NCBI RefSeq assembly: GCF_000715075.1
Contig: NC_134085.1
Location: forward strand, 138,770,060 to 138,834,059
Length of the DNA stretch: 64,000 nucleotides
Direction of reading: 5' to 3'
Source: Nicotiana tabacum
Lineage: Eukaryota > Streptophyta > Magnoliopsida > Solanales > Solanaceae
The position numbers and the translations under genes were made by a program. Below, piece after piece: positions 25,413 to 37,144 of this stretch (positions are counted from its first letter, which is position 1; every line of letters begins with the position of its first letter). The notes beneath the pieces are model-generated. The model did no database searches. It was not told where the DNA came from and saw only the letters and a program-made list of their open reading frames with translations.

Positions 25413-26155
25413 CCCATAGACATATAGGCGTTAGGTTAGCGTGAATAGGCGAGTAAGAACCCGATAGATTCTTATGAGCAATATTAACCATGTTAACCAA
25501 TAAACTAGATAAATTAGTTAGACAATTCAATTGAAAAATACAAGAGGAATGTTAGGTAGCCCATAACCCTAGATCGTTTTCATCACACTGATAACATAAA
25601 AATCTGCTCTTCCTCTGTTCAAAGTTCATTATTTATATTTCTTTATTTAATTAGTTTAGAATCAAATACTTCTAGGTTTAACTCTTGTTTAGATAATTAG
25701 AATAATATAATTTAGTTAGTAGTTAATCACAAGTCCTCGTGGGTTCGACATCCGACTTATAGTCACTTTATTACTTGACGATCGCGTATACTTGCGTGTG
25801 CGCTTGGTCGCAACAACAATATATTGTACTACTATAATAACAAACTAATTCTATAGTGACCAATTTTAAACTTCAGGAGAATTATTTACTGAATTAATGA
25901 AATTGTTTGAAATTCTAGTTTGATGACGCCAATTGTCAGTATCTATTCTTAAGTAATACAATTTTTAAATCATGTAGTATCATTAATAACATAATTAAAG
26001 GGGACAATCTAATTTACTACTTAAAAAAACAATTTGAGTTGGCATAACAATTACTAGTAAAGTTAATTATAAAACAAAAGGTAAAAATAATGTTGATCTG
26101 ATGTCTAACTCTAACCTAAATCATTAAAGAAAGTTGTTTTTCCTTCCATACTAGT
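25413..26155. other. Gene-free DNA right of the Tekay-like element
   Basis: 25413-25810 is the continuation of the older repeat interrupted at 14820. The remainder is AT-rich with no gene seen. Confidence 0.45.
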
Positions 26156-26171
26156 ACAAGGCTTATTAGGT

Positions 26172-26362
26172 TGTGGATTTGTGGTGGAATGATAAGCATT
26201 CATTCATCTTTAACCACATATTTTTGGTTCGAGCTTTGAATATAAGTCTTCTTTGTTATAGAGCATTTTACTCTAAATATGAGACTTTTTGGCGCGAATA
26301 CGAATTTAAGTGGAGCGCAATGTGGATTCTACTAAGGACACCAGGTGCGGAAAAAAAGAAAG
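26172..26362 (+). mobile_element. tRNA-derived SINE with 16-bp target duplication
   Basis: A 191-base insert carries a polymerase III A-box-like stretch (TGTGGTGGAATGATAAGC, about 26181) and a B box (GGTTCGAGC, 26226-26234), and ends in an A-rich tail. ACAAGGCTTATTAGGT flanks it exactly at 26156-26171 and 26363-26378, the signature of LINE-assisted retrotransposition. The frame readable through it is not a gene. Confidence 0.88.
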
Positions 26363-26378
26363 ACAAGGCTTATTAGGT

Positions 26379-26975
26379 GAAGTACATTTATGTAAAATTT
26401 TGACAGGATGTGGACTCTTTTGGACCTTCTTGTTAGCATATTCTTGAAATGTTCCAGAATAAATGCATATACCCGAATAAACTATTCAAATGAAATACAG
26501 AAATGCCTAAAAAATGGAATATAGAAATGCCTATCTTCTTCCTGAGGTAAACAATCACTTCATCTCTTAAGCTGCTTCAGAAGAAGGTCTACTCCATGTT
26601 TCAACAGGTAAAGCTGTAATCTCCTTATTTTTTTTAAATATTCGTGACAATCACTAGCTGGTCATTTTAAAGTATATACATATTTTTTACATTTTAACTA
26701 TAGTTTAATTTGTAATATCACGTTGCTGAATCTTTTTAATTGTTTATGCATTAATTTTTATCGTAAAAGCTACGTGTAATTACGTAATAAGTGACATAAT
26801 TATATAAATATTTTTTTTTCACAAAATATAAAAGTTAAACACAAATATAGACTCTTAAATTGGGTAAAGTGGGAAGTAATTTTGCAGAGAATAAGCTGTC
26901 ATGCTGGGAATATCAAGACGCCAAAATTAATTGTTAGGTCTCCTGCTTTCCTACTACGGTTTTGTTTAGTCATTA
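26379..26975. other. Gene-free AT-rich stretch
   Basis: No open frame with recognisable motifs and no clear repeat. Confidence 0.4.
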
Positions 26976-27743
26976 GGTGTGTTTTAAAAGTCGTGGGCGT
27001 AAGGCGGAGCGTTTTATATATGCCCCAGCGAGGCGTAAGCCCCGAGGCACGGGGCATAAGCCCCATAGGTATTTAAATTTTAATATTTTATAAAATAATA
27101 TAATTACAGTAAATATTTATAAACATGTAAAATTACATAAAAATTGAAGAAAACTATAAATATGTGAAAAAAGAGTGTGTGTGTGTATACACACACACAC
27201 ACACACACACACACTCTCTCCCCAAAAAAAATTAGTCAAAACAATCTATTATACACTACTCAAGTAGCTTGAGTCGAAAAGAATAAAGCTTTCTACATGA
27301 AAGAAACAAAAAGATTGACTAACCTAGAATTTGAACTCAGAACTTATTGCTATGAAGGAGAATGGAGTTCTCTTTGTATTTGTAAAAAAAATTAAATATT
27401 CATTGCTTTTGGGAGATATTAGCAGACTAGCGGACGAGATAAAGAATTGGGAAATACCATGAATTAGGGCTTCAATCAATAAAAAAGGTCTTGACTTTTA
27501 GATTTTACATTTCAGTTCCTTCTTATTCAACAAATTTTGTTTTAATTTGAAAAAGTCTCTGGGGCTTACGCCTCAACTAAAAAAACTCGTCTCAAGCACC
27601 CGGGTGTACTCTCCGAACGCCCGGATGTACGCCCCGAATTGTTGGGTGTACGCCTTTTGAGACTTTCGCCTCACACCATCGCCTCAGGGCATTTCTAGTG
27701 CGTCTCGCCTCGGAGCTTGCCCGAGAACGCCTTTTAAAACACC
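26976..27743. mobile_element. MITE-like element with GTGTTTTAAAAGGCG ends
   Basis: The left end GGTGTGTTTTAAAAG and the right end CGCCTTTTAAAACACC are inverted copies. Both subterminal zones are unusually GC-rich for this window and iterate GAGGCGTAAGCCCC / CGCCTCGGAGC-type motifs; the middle is AT-rich and holds a dinucleotide repeat. No coding capacity and no clear target duplication. The motif style resembles abundant Solanaceae non-autonomous elements. Confidence 0.65.
27175..27224. repeat. GT/AC dinucleotide microsatellite with a central palindrome
   Basis: A GT run changes to an AC run at GTATAC, making a self-complementary tract, followed by CTCTCTC. Confidence 0.9.
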
Positions 27744-28086
27744 GGTAATTAGTACATATTAACAACCCATGATCTAGAAATGGGAAGTCTTTACAATTCT
27801 AAGGTTCATGCTGAGGTGACAGCTTTAGTAAGTCAGACCAGCGACCAAGAAATCTTGTTAGACCCTTTAGTCTCGTTCAAAACAATAAAATTCTACCTGC
27901 CAAAAAGAGTTGTTTGGTGCCACGACCATGACTTAGGGACTTTAGCATTTGTTTTCTTTTTAAAAAATTGATGGTAGGGGAATGGAGTGGACCACAAAAG
28001 AGCGGAATGAATAAGAAATATTTATGTAACTGCTCTAGCTAATATAAGATTGAAGAGTTGAGGTATATATAGTTAACTCGTTTACT

Positions 28087-28822
28087 GGTTGACAGTTAAC
28101 AATTGTTAAGAGTTCACTTCAAATTCAATGGAGACATATTTTTTTAACCGCTAGGTGGTACCAGTAAGGGATGTGTGGAATGTATGAATCTCTTTATCTT
28201 TAATTAGAAGTCAGACCTTTCTAATAAGAGTGTTTCCCTCTTAAGTGAGCCACTCGGTGCAAATATATAGTATTAGTTTAGGCCATTAGTTTTTGATACC
28301 CAATGGCTTTTAAGAAAAAAAATCTAGGTCGTCCTTCTGAGGCATTATGGTGTAGGATCATCCAAGGTACTTTAGACATAAAAATGGCAAATTCAAGTTA
28401 AGAGTGCAAGGCCAAGACGGCATCGCAATTTCCCTTTTAGAATTTCGTCCTATTTTACTACTTTGTTCACCTCAATTAACTGGTTAATCGTTAATAATTG
28501 TCAAGAGTTCACTTCAAACTCTATGGAGGCATGTTTATTTAACCGCTAGCTAGGTGGTTCCAACTAGGGATGTGTAGGATGAATGAATTTCATGTCTTTA
28601 ATTAGAGATTTTGAGTTTGAGCCTTGAGAATAAATTTTTTTTGATAGGAGCACTGTTCCCTAACGAATTTGAATTAGGCCATTAGCTCGAGATATTGTGG
28701 TGTAGGATCATCCAAGGTACTTTAGACATAAAAAAAATGGCAAAATTCAAGTTAAGGGTACAAGACAGCATCGCAATTTTCCTTTTAGAATATCGGCCTA
28801 TTTTACTAGTTTGCTCACCTCA
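28087..28822. repeat. Tandem duplication, ~390 and ~345 bp copies
   Basis: Copy one (28087-28475) and copy two (28478-28822) share in order GTCAAGAGTTCACTTCAAA, ACCGCTAG, GGATGTGT, TGGTGTAGGATCATCCAAGG and CTATTTTACTA. They differ by scattered changes and small gaps. The middle of each has SINE-like features (TTTGAGCC near a possible B box in copy two). No gene is contained. Confidence 0.75.
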
Positions 28823-29982
28823 AATGGCATGAGCTTTTAGAACTAAGATTAAAAATGTAATTGATCATTTTTCGCTATTTAAAACTTGTTCTGGTCCTCC
28901 TTCTAGTTGCATAGCATAGCACACAAAATTGGAGAGTTGAAAAAATTGCTACCATGTGAATGAAGAAAATCTGTAGGACTACAATAAGATTGCAAAGTTC
29001 AAGAATTGCTTTCTGTCAACATGTCTATAGGAATTAGGACAAAAAATATTAAATTATTCTTTTGCCCAATGGATTGTTTATCTTATGTTTCATCCCAATC
29101 TCAATATATACTGTTAATGATGATCAGTCGTGTTCTTTGAACGTGGATTCGCAGTTGCACATTTCTTTTCTTTTAAAATTCCTATTCCCATGGGCAAAAT
29201 AAATAATATGACTTATTTAATAACATAGTAAGGGACGTTTATTTCAAAATTATAACATACATTACTTTATCAATTATAATTTCTAAATCATACGACGCAT
29301 TTCTTAATTTGAGACGTGTTGGAAACTTGGAGTTTTAGGCATACTCCCATTAATAATGTTATTTAATACAACTTCAGAAATTTCATGAAATCAAATTTAT
29401 TTTAATAGTCATACTTAGTCGTCTCATCAAATTAACATTGCAACCAAATTTTAGTACCCTTTTACATTATGATATGTAATATTTAAGTAAAAAAAAAAAT
29501 CTTTAAATCACTGTTCTGTCAAATAGTGCCACGTAAAAGTAGACGAGCAAAAGTTGCAATAGGTATAAACTTTTAACTACCAAAAAATAGGCTTATTGAA
29601 AATTAAAAAATTTAACATATGTAAATAAATTTCTCGACTAAAACTCAAGGACCTAGGAGTTTAAGATAACTCTAGGTACACACTGATGTATGGACCTACA
29701 TAAAAAAAAAATAAATAAAAGGGTAACATCTTCGACCTTTTCTAGAGAAAAAAAGAATAAAATTGGTCGAAACTAATTGCATTTTTTTAAAAAATTATAT
29801 AAAATATGTATATATTTTTTTATACAATACACATATACACAAAATATATACATATTTTATCGACTATTTATTCCGGGAACGACTAGAAATAATACATTTC
29901 AAAAAAGAAATCTTCGTCCTTTGAGTGTGTAAATGGATGGTGATTGGTGAACCACTCCGCGTCATTAGAACCTTCAGCAATT
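28823..29982. other. Gene-free AT-rich stretch
   Basis: No supported gene. The part next to 29982 may be the 3' untranslated region of the small minus-strand gene. Confidence 0.4.
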
Positions 29983-30162
29983 TCAAGACTGAAATAAACC
30001 AAAGTCGTCGGTTGTAGTCGGCCCAACTAATTTGGATGCCACTATTGCTTGAAGCCCAGCCATTATTCCTGGCCCACCAATCTTTTGTAATGCTCCATTT
30101 ATGCGCACCCACGTGTCGACATATTCCAAATTTACCGGAAAAGGGCCCGGAACAGCGCCCAT
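29983..30162 (-). CDS. Small unassigned protein, 59 aa
   Basis: The minus-strand frame starts at the ATG at 30162 (MGAVPGPFP) and ends TGA at 29983; an in-frame stop lies shortly upstream, so this is the first ATG. It is markedly more GC-rich than its surroundings. The product has a Pro/Gly N-terminus, a short polar stretch (NLEYVDTWVRINGAL), one possible membrane segment (GGPGIMAGLQAIVASKLVG) and a TTDDFGLFQ end. That layout resembles small single-span subunits of mitochondrial inner-membrane complexes, perhaps a complex I accessory subunit, but I cannot name it. It is divergent from the reticulon gene, with 352 bases between start codons. It could also be an exon of a longer transcript. Confidence 0.5.
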   Translation of the reverse strand: MGAVPGPFPVNLEYVDTWVRINGALQKIGGPGIMAGLQAIVASKLVGPTTTDDFGLFQS

Positions 30163-30514
30163 TGCGCGTTGTGCAGTCACGTAGAATCAACGACAGCTTG
30201 ACGCCGTCAACGAGGGGCTGTCCGAAAGATTCTCAAGCCGTTAAATCCGACGTCTTCCGTTTATCCTCGAATGCATCAACTGAGATAGAATTTTCTTTTT
30301 CTTTTTTTTTAGCGGACACCAGCTTTTCATCGATTTCCGTTATTTTGCCGAACCACTTGGTTCGGATCCGAGCCTCAGGTTCGAAATCACGCTCTTTAAG
30401 CCTTTCGATATTTTCCCTCTTTCCCCACACTTGCGAGCGTAAGGAAAGCAACTCAAAAAGCAAAAAAATATCCCCAATTGCCGGCGGCAAACGACTGTTA
30501 GATCGGAGTACAGG
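30163..30514. promoter_or_regulatory. Shared promoter/5' UTR interval of divergent genes
   Basis: The 352 bases between the start codons of the small minus-strand gene and the reticulon-like gene must hold both transcription starts if both genes are real. The part near 30300 is T-rich and the part near 30420 is C/T-rich, typical of plant leaders. No clear TATA box on either strand was found. Confidence 0.45.
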
Positions 30515-32316
30515 ATGGCCGATCACGCCGGCGAGCACGAGTCAGTTGTTGAATCTGTGATGGATAAGATCAACGATAAGTTGCACCACGATTCATCCTC
30601 ATCGGACTCCGAAGATGAGAAGGAGAAAATATCGCCGGTCGAGGCCGTCAAGGCTAAGATCTATCGTCTCTTTGGCAGGGAAAAACCCGTCCATAAGGTT
30701 CTCGGCGGTGGAAAACGTACATCTCTCAAATCTCTTTCTCTCTCTAAATCTCTACTTTTTTCTTTTTTCAATATAGATGTGTATAAAGATATATGTGATA
30801 CGGTTTGTCCTTTGATTCAAAATGCATTTTCATTATACCTTAAAATTAGTTTAAGATTTTCGGAGTTTGAATTACTTTAGATTTATTTGGCATTGCTGTT
30901 GAAATGCGCTTTAATTCTTCTTTTCCTTTTCAAAATTCTGAAATTGGAGATCTGTTGCAACAGTTGGAGCCGAATTTCATTCGTTTATATGTAGCTACAT
31001 ACATTTGGATCCACGCTAGTGTCTCTCTATTGTTTTCCTTTTCTGATACATTATTGTTCATTGGCTTCGCATGGATCTGCGGTTGGTTGTGTTGTTATCT
31101 TTCCCATTCATGCAGTGTATAATATTTTCGAAATTGGTTCATAGCGAGATCAAATTCTTGAGAAGGTTGCATTGTGAATGTACTACCTGTAAATAAACTA
31201 GACACTCGCATGCTTCGTTGTTACTCGTATCCACTAACTGAAGAATTATTTTTATAGGAAGATTTATTGGCCAATTTTGACATGTAACATGTATATTTGA
31301 TATACAATCTAACTTTAGCAGCACGGTTTACGTGAGATGGTAGAATTACATCGGTGATGTGTGTCTGATGTGCAGTTACACAGTTTTCTTTTATAGCTGC
31401 ATGCTTTTATGTATCTAATTATTCAATTCGATTGGGCAGCTGCTGACGTTTTCCTGTGGAGGGACAAAAAAATTACTGCCGGCGTGCTTGGGTTTGCCAC
31501 TGCAATTTGGGTGCTTTTTGAGTTGCTTGAGTACCACTTGCTCACACTTGTGTGCCATATTCTGATCCTTGCCTTAGCTGTCCTTTTCCTCTGGTCCAAT
31601 GCATCCACCTTCATCAACAAGTAAGTATATTCTTCCCTTCTTTAGTAATTTTCTATCCAGATTTACCTGATAATTGACCTTGAAATATCATGCACCAGGT
31701 CTCCACCCCAAATTCCGGAAGTCATTTTGCCCGAGGACATTGTCCTGGGTGTTGCTTCTGCCCTCAGGATTGAAATCAACCGAGCTCTTGAAATCCTTCG
31801 GGATATTGCCTCTGGAAAGGAATTGAAGAAATTCCTTGCTGTATGTTTTCGTGTCCATTTGTTTTGTAATTTGAGTCCATTATTTTGATAGCTTAAGCTT
31901 GAGCATAACTTCTTGTTGGTTCTTCATTATTTAAGTTTCATCTTCTCCAAGTTTTGATACAAAAATTACATGCAGGTTATTGCTGGCTTATGGGTACTTT
32001 CAATATTGGGGAATTGCTGGAACTTCCTCACCTTGTTCTACATATGTAAGCGATTTTATCCTGTTCTTTACTGGAATGAATAGATCTAATGTGTATGATT
32101 TAGTTTAGTTCTGATAGTGCGCCTTTTCCCTTCTCTTTGCAAACAGGCTTTGTATTGCTCCATACCGTCCCTGTACTTTATGAGAAGTATGAGGACCAGG
32201 TTGATGCTTTTGCTGAGAAGGCTGAGGCAGAGATCAAAAAGCAGTATGCTGTTTTTAACGTCAAGGTTCTAAGCAAAATTCCAAGAGGTCCACTGAAAGA
32301 CAAAAAGTTCCTATAG
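30515..32316 (+). CDS. RTNLB: Reticulon-like protein B, 254 aa, five exons
   Basis: Exons: 30515-30716, 31440-31620, 31699-31840, 31976-32045, 32147-32316. All introns are GT-AG and the joined frame is 765 bases. Reticulons shape tubular endoplasmic reticulum by inserting two hydrophobic hairpins into one leaflet. The N-terminus (1-60) is acidic and Ser/Asp-rich. The reticulon domain begins near residue 69 ([10 protein letters not shown]); the first long hydrophobic hairpin is about residues 79-122, the second about 173-206 ([14 protein letters not shown] to [10 protein letters not shown]), then a charged tail ending KDKKFL. Length matches Arabidopsis RTNLB1-4 (about 250-275 residues). Which paralogue it is cannot be told by eye. 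The 723-base first intron could hold regulatory sequence. Confidence 0.95.
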
Positions 32317-33241
32317 AGAAGAATAGGTGGCACCCCTTAGGTTCACAGAGTCGTTTCTCCAGATGTTGTGATTCAGTTATGCTAGAAGACCCTTTGTTTA
32401 CTGGTTTTGCTTTGTTATTACTAAACAAGCTTGGCGCTTTTTGTGGTAGTTTTTGAGTTCCAGATATGGTTTTCTTCTTTGTTAAATTTTGAAAGACTGC
32501 TGTATGAATATTGGCAGTCATCAGGGTGACAGTACACATTAATATGCAAGTGAGTATTTCCTACAATTATAAATCAGATAATGAAAAACACGTATTTGAT
32601 TTTTGTTTGACAGCAATGTCTCTCTGTGTGGCTACTTTCAAGGGTGGGAATGATGCGAATTACGTTTCACAACTTAATTCAGTGTGTTATGTATCAGTTT
32701 GGCCGTATAATTTGCTGCGGTGCAATGTACTCGGTAATATTGCTGTACGGTGCAATGTACTTGGTGATACTGCTGTGGCTCTAGAATACCTGTAGCATTT
32801 GTCTCATCCGCAAGGACTCTTGATATTGCATTATACCTTGTTGCTTCAATGGCCCATTTAGGCATAGGATGGCACTGAGGCATCAATTGGTTTTCATTAC
32901 AGTTCAAGGACATGGCTTAGCTCAAGGTTATGATTTGGTAGACTTGACTATTAAAAAAGATTGAAACTTGTGAGCTGTCAATTGTCTACTTGCAAAATGT
33001 AGGTTAGGCGGATTCAATGAATAGTTGCAGTCTGCGAACCTAATTCCAAAATGTATTTACGCTGATGACATTTTCATTTCTACAACTCTCTGTATAAAGG
33101 ATGTATTCGACCATTTCACATAAACTGTAAAGCTCCCCAACCAAACCAGAAACAATAAAAAGGACAAAACAACGGAGAAGGCAAATTAATTGTCACATTT
33201 GATTGATATTTGAACGGGGACATTAATTACAATCCTTTACC
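32317..33241. other. Intergenic region between convergent genes
   Basis: Holds the 3' untranslated parts of the reticulon-like gene (plus) and F-box gene (minus). A 30-base unit CGGTGCAATGTAC... is repeated twice in tandem at 32718 and 32748. Short readings here have no motifs. Confidence 0.6.
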
Positions 33242-36200
33242 TCATTGTTTCAGTCCCCAGCCAATGAACTGTTTGTCTCGATATATTAACAAAGATCTTC
33301 TCATGGGATACGCCCACAGCTTGAAGAGTGAGCCATCAACTGAGTCATCTGAATCACTATCACTATCACTATCACTATCTGAGGAAGGTATGGACTCCTC
33401 TATTACGTAGTCCACAATCTGGCAAAGGCAAAAGACAACTTCAGAAAACCTTGCAGGACTAGCTATGAGCTGCTTAAGATGGTGAAAAAACAATGTTGTA
33501 TTGAACTAAGAAAATCTGAAGAGACAGGAACATTTCTTTTCTCCTTACAGTGCTAAGGAGATAGCATTCACAAACCTGTTTAATTGACACAGGCATGATC
33601 TGATGTTCATCAGAAATTTTCCCAAAGCATTCATTGGAACACTTGGAATTACTCAGCCAAACAATTGAATTGCACTGCTTGCAAAAGCCCCTCTGGGATG
33701 TTACCTTTCTTGAAATTCCTGAGTCAAAACAGCTAGGGTGTATGAAAAAAAATGACACAAAAAGAATTGTTAAGAAAAAAGAAAACAAGCAGATAAAGTA
33801 AAGACCTCTCTGAATGAAGACAAATGATAATGCTAGAATAGTCCAAGTGGTCTATTAACCCATGCAACATGGATAAAAACAATGAAACATAGGCGGAATA
33901 TTATTCTGCCTAATCAAAGTGGGATAGCAGCCAATGGGAATACCTCTATAAGCTCGCTTGAAAGCATCTCTCCAGTCAACACTAGCTGTGGTGGTATTTC
34001 CCGGAGTAAAAGTAATTCTCTCCACACCATAGGTAAGCCTGATAATATTTGGGTTGTCACTTGGCCTTCCGAAAAAGTTAATATGCATCGACTGCCACAG
34101 ATGGTTGTCACTAGCTGCCACACTCCACGACCTGCAAAAGTAGACACCTTTTGATATATCATTCTGATATGGTAATCAGGGGCGGATATACGCGGAGGGA
34201 AGGGGGTGTACGCGACCCGGTCGCTCCGGTAGAATTTCATATTAGTATTGGTATTCCACTGATATTTCATGTAAAAAGGGTACATAAATTAAAGTGTGCA
34301 CCCTGAGTAAAAAAGTTATGGTAGGTGCCACGGTCCAAGTGCTTCCTGCCAGGCCCACAGCCCAGGATCGAGTCTCCTCTCATTCATTTTTAACAAAGCC
34401 TATTTTGCTTTTCCTTGTTCCCTCTTTTCTAGATTTTTCTTTTCTTCTCTTTCTCTTAATTTCTTATTTTCATCTTTGTATTCTCTCTCTATACAATTCC
34501 ATTTTTATTAGTTATTTAGATTATAAAAGTATATTTATTTCTGTTTTCCTTTTCTAAATCTCGAATTTTGAAATTTCAATATGCTTTTAATCATTTTTCT
34601 TTTGATCTAGTTAATGTTATTTTTTTCTTGAAGGACCAAACATTTTTAGTTTAGTTATCACGTGTGTATTTATGCACCAGAAAATCTTATAAAGTGAACA
34701 TTGAAAAATGGACCGAACCGAACCGAGTTAATTCAAAACTGAGCAAACTAGCCAAATGTATACCCTAATTCGACCTCCTTGACTAGAGGTAAGTTTACAT
34801 TAGAGACAGTGGTACCCGTAACCATCAAATCCTGGATCCACCTCTGATGGTAATTGATTAAATCAGACAGAGGACTAGGTCCTATGTTCAAGAGATGCTT
34901 ACACTGAATTTATTTGATGCAACCACTTAAGTTGATAAGGAAAGACTCATACCTGCAGACTAAAGAGGCAGTGATAAGAGACGTTAAATCTAAGAAGCCA
35001 AATATGTGTACAAGAACATCCTGAGGAAGTTGGCTCCTACCTGGAATGCAAAGAAGCAATACAAAATTAGAATGCAGTGAGCAGTGATACAGAAGTATTG
35101 AGCAATATTTTAGAAAAAGGACACCATATTGAATGTTAACATCTCTACAACTGGTTAGCAATTTACTTTACCGTTCCTTATGAAATCTACATTAGCTGAA
35201 GTTCAGTTGTGGCATAAGGGTCGGTGGAGGCACTATAAATTCGAGATTTAACTGTTAACTGGAGGATGATCTTTTGCCTTACCAAGTAGTATATTACACT
35301 GTCCATTTCTCCGCTAATGTTTTTCCCTTTACTGGGAAGAAGAGAGGTGGAGGAATGTTCTCAACAAATCTCTAAGGACTCTGACACACGAACATCTCTT
35401 TCTTTCTTATTTGTTGTTGTGGTGGTGGTGGTGGTTGGGGGGGGGGGGGGAGGTGTTTGCATTTCCAGAATTCTGGAAATAACTCTCCTTTAAAGCTGTC
35501 CACTCCATTCTTGCAGACATGGCTGCAAGTTGAGATTTAAAAAATGGCCTTGGAGGAATATGCCACTATGGCTGGATAGCAAAGGCAATAGAGCTACAGG
35601 TGTCTTAATCCGCAGGGTTTGACAAAAAGGTATTCCATACTGAAAGCACTAAATGTCTATACTGACCTTTATCATTGAAAAGAAATGTTAAATTAAAACT
35701 ACCTTCTACCATTGGTTGGACCTTCCGTCGCCTCCTTTGAGCAACCATAGCCTGTTTAAATTCAGATGCAGCTAAAACTTTTTTTTGTTTAGGTAATGCA
35801 GCCTCGATGCTGTGAAGCAGGCCATTTGCTGCTGATATGGCTGCTTGTGTCTGCATTCTGAAGTGAAAACTTTAATATTAAGGTTCCTTCACTTGAAATA
35901 GAAACATATCACTAAATACAGATCAACAACAAACAATTTCATGAACAAGAAATATGTGAACACTAGTATGTTCTTAATGTCAGTAAATTAGGTTATCTAT
36001 AAGATCTTTTGATTCAGGGACCTGAAAGGCTCAAAGTAGAAAGGATTGGATCTCTCCTTCAACATGGCATGGCTCCATCAAGCCCTTATTACCAGCAAAT
36101 GCTTATCATTAGGAAAGCAGAAAAAAGATGAAAATGTAGTAGCTAGTGTGTCTTCTATTAAGGTTAACCAACACGTTAGCACAAGTGCTAAGCCCCACGG

Positions 36201-36808
36201 AAAGTGTTGATCAACTATATTTTTAATTTCTAAACTTGCAAATTTTAGTAAATGCTTCTCTAGTTCTATGCACACCGGAAACTTCGATTCTCAAATGTAA
36301 TAATCAACAATTCGCTAGTGAGTGAAAAGGAACATATATCAATCAGTAATTAAACATTCTAAATCCTATTAATCCATCAGTCAATTATGCTGCAATTCCC
36401 AATTAATTAAGCTAACTACATGAAATCCTCTTTGTTTATAGATAAACTAATTTTACACTGTTTTCCAATCTACCTTGGACGAACTATCCTTTATATACAC
36501 GGAGTTAAATTTCTATTAATCGAATCAAAGAAAATACAAGGACAAACCTATTAACTATTCAGGTAGATTATGCAGTAGTAATTTCTAATAAAAATCGAAG
36601 GAGGAGGAGGAGTGACTTACTGAGGGAGGAGGCGAAAGGCGGCGAGGGAATCCTGAAAGATGAGAGATTGCAAATTTTTGGGAACTTTAGAATATGCATT
36701 TCTTAGAATACAGCTTAGCTCTTCACAAGCAATTGGGTAATGATAGGCTCGACTCAACGACTCCTTTAACCCTAGCTTTTCATACCTCTCCACCATTAAA
36801 CCTCCCAT
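33242..36808 (-). CDS. F-box protein, 312 aa, six exons (At5g52880-like)
   Basis: Minus-strand exons: 36621-36808, 35703-35857, 34953-35040, 33944-34131, 33576-33718, 33242-33418. All introns are GT-AG, phases agree, 939 bases. The start is the first in-frame ATG (MGGLMVERYEK); a second ATG four codons on is possible. The F-box (about 116-156, LPQDVLVHIFGFLDL, then SWSVAASDNHLW) would bind SKP1 in an SCF ubiquitin ligase. Before it is a helical, basic region; after it comes a domain with cysteines spaced like a small zinc site (CKQC, then CSNEC), an acidic Ser-Asp run (SDSDSDSDSD) and a conserved-looking end with KLWAYP. Resemblance to Arabidopsis At5g52880 is from memory. For exon 5 a nearer AG (33736) would break the frame, so 33718 was chosen. 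Confidence 0.9.
33351..33383 (-). repeat. Coding hexanucleotide repeat in the F-box gene
   Basis: ATCACT units on the plus strand (33351-33378) encode the alternating Ser-Asp run. As a perfect short tandem repeat inside an exon it can change length in steps of two residues without a frameshift. Confidence 0.85.
34177..34846. mobile_element. 670-bp hAT-type element in intron 3 of the F-box gene
   Basis: Starts CAGGGGCGGAT and ends ATCCACCTCTG (inverted ends with two mismatches). ATGGTAAT stands on both sides exactly (34169-34176, 34847-34854), the 8-bp duplication of hAT elements. No transposase frame remains. It makes up most of the 821-base intron and leaves both splice sites untouched. Confidence 0.9.
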
Positions 36809-37144
36809 CTCTACTCTAAGATCCAAGCCCACACATGTTTGCTGTGTGTTTCAATGGCCGATTGAAGATCCAAATATGTATGTGTGTGTTGCGTAAAGAG
36901 GAGATGGTCGGTTTTTCTGGTTTCGATTTTTTGTGCTCTTCTCCGGATTCCTGACTTTGATTGTCATTAACATGTCAAATTATTGGGAAAATTGCTATAC
37001 TAATTAGTACTGTAGTATTAACCATCCGCTTAAAGTCTAGTATGGTAATTTAGAAAATACAGTATAATACTACTATAATAGTTTGATTTTCATGATAATG
37101 TAATACTCCATACATTTTTTTAGTTTATGTAGCCCTATTTATTT
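36809..37144. promoter_or_regulatory. Upstream region of the F-box gene
   Basis: Contains the presumed minus-strand promoter and leader. An ATG out of frame with the protein (36836) opens a six-codon reading upstream of the start, a possible minor uORF. No other feature seen. Confidence 0.4.

Noticed and set aside
26173..26376. 67-codon plus-strand frame
   Set aside because: Coincides with a SINE bounded by its target duplication.
27175..27224. CRISPR-like or structured array
   Set aside because: A plain dinucleotide microsatellite; plant nuclear genomes carry no CRISPR arrays.
30036..30560. 174-codon plus-strand frame across the reticulon start
   Set aside because: It overlaps the true start in another frame and has no motif; the reticulon exon explains the region.
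33914..34285. 123-codon minus-strand frame
   Set aside because: Shadow of exon 4 of the F-box gene in another frame, extending into the hAT element.
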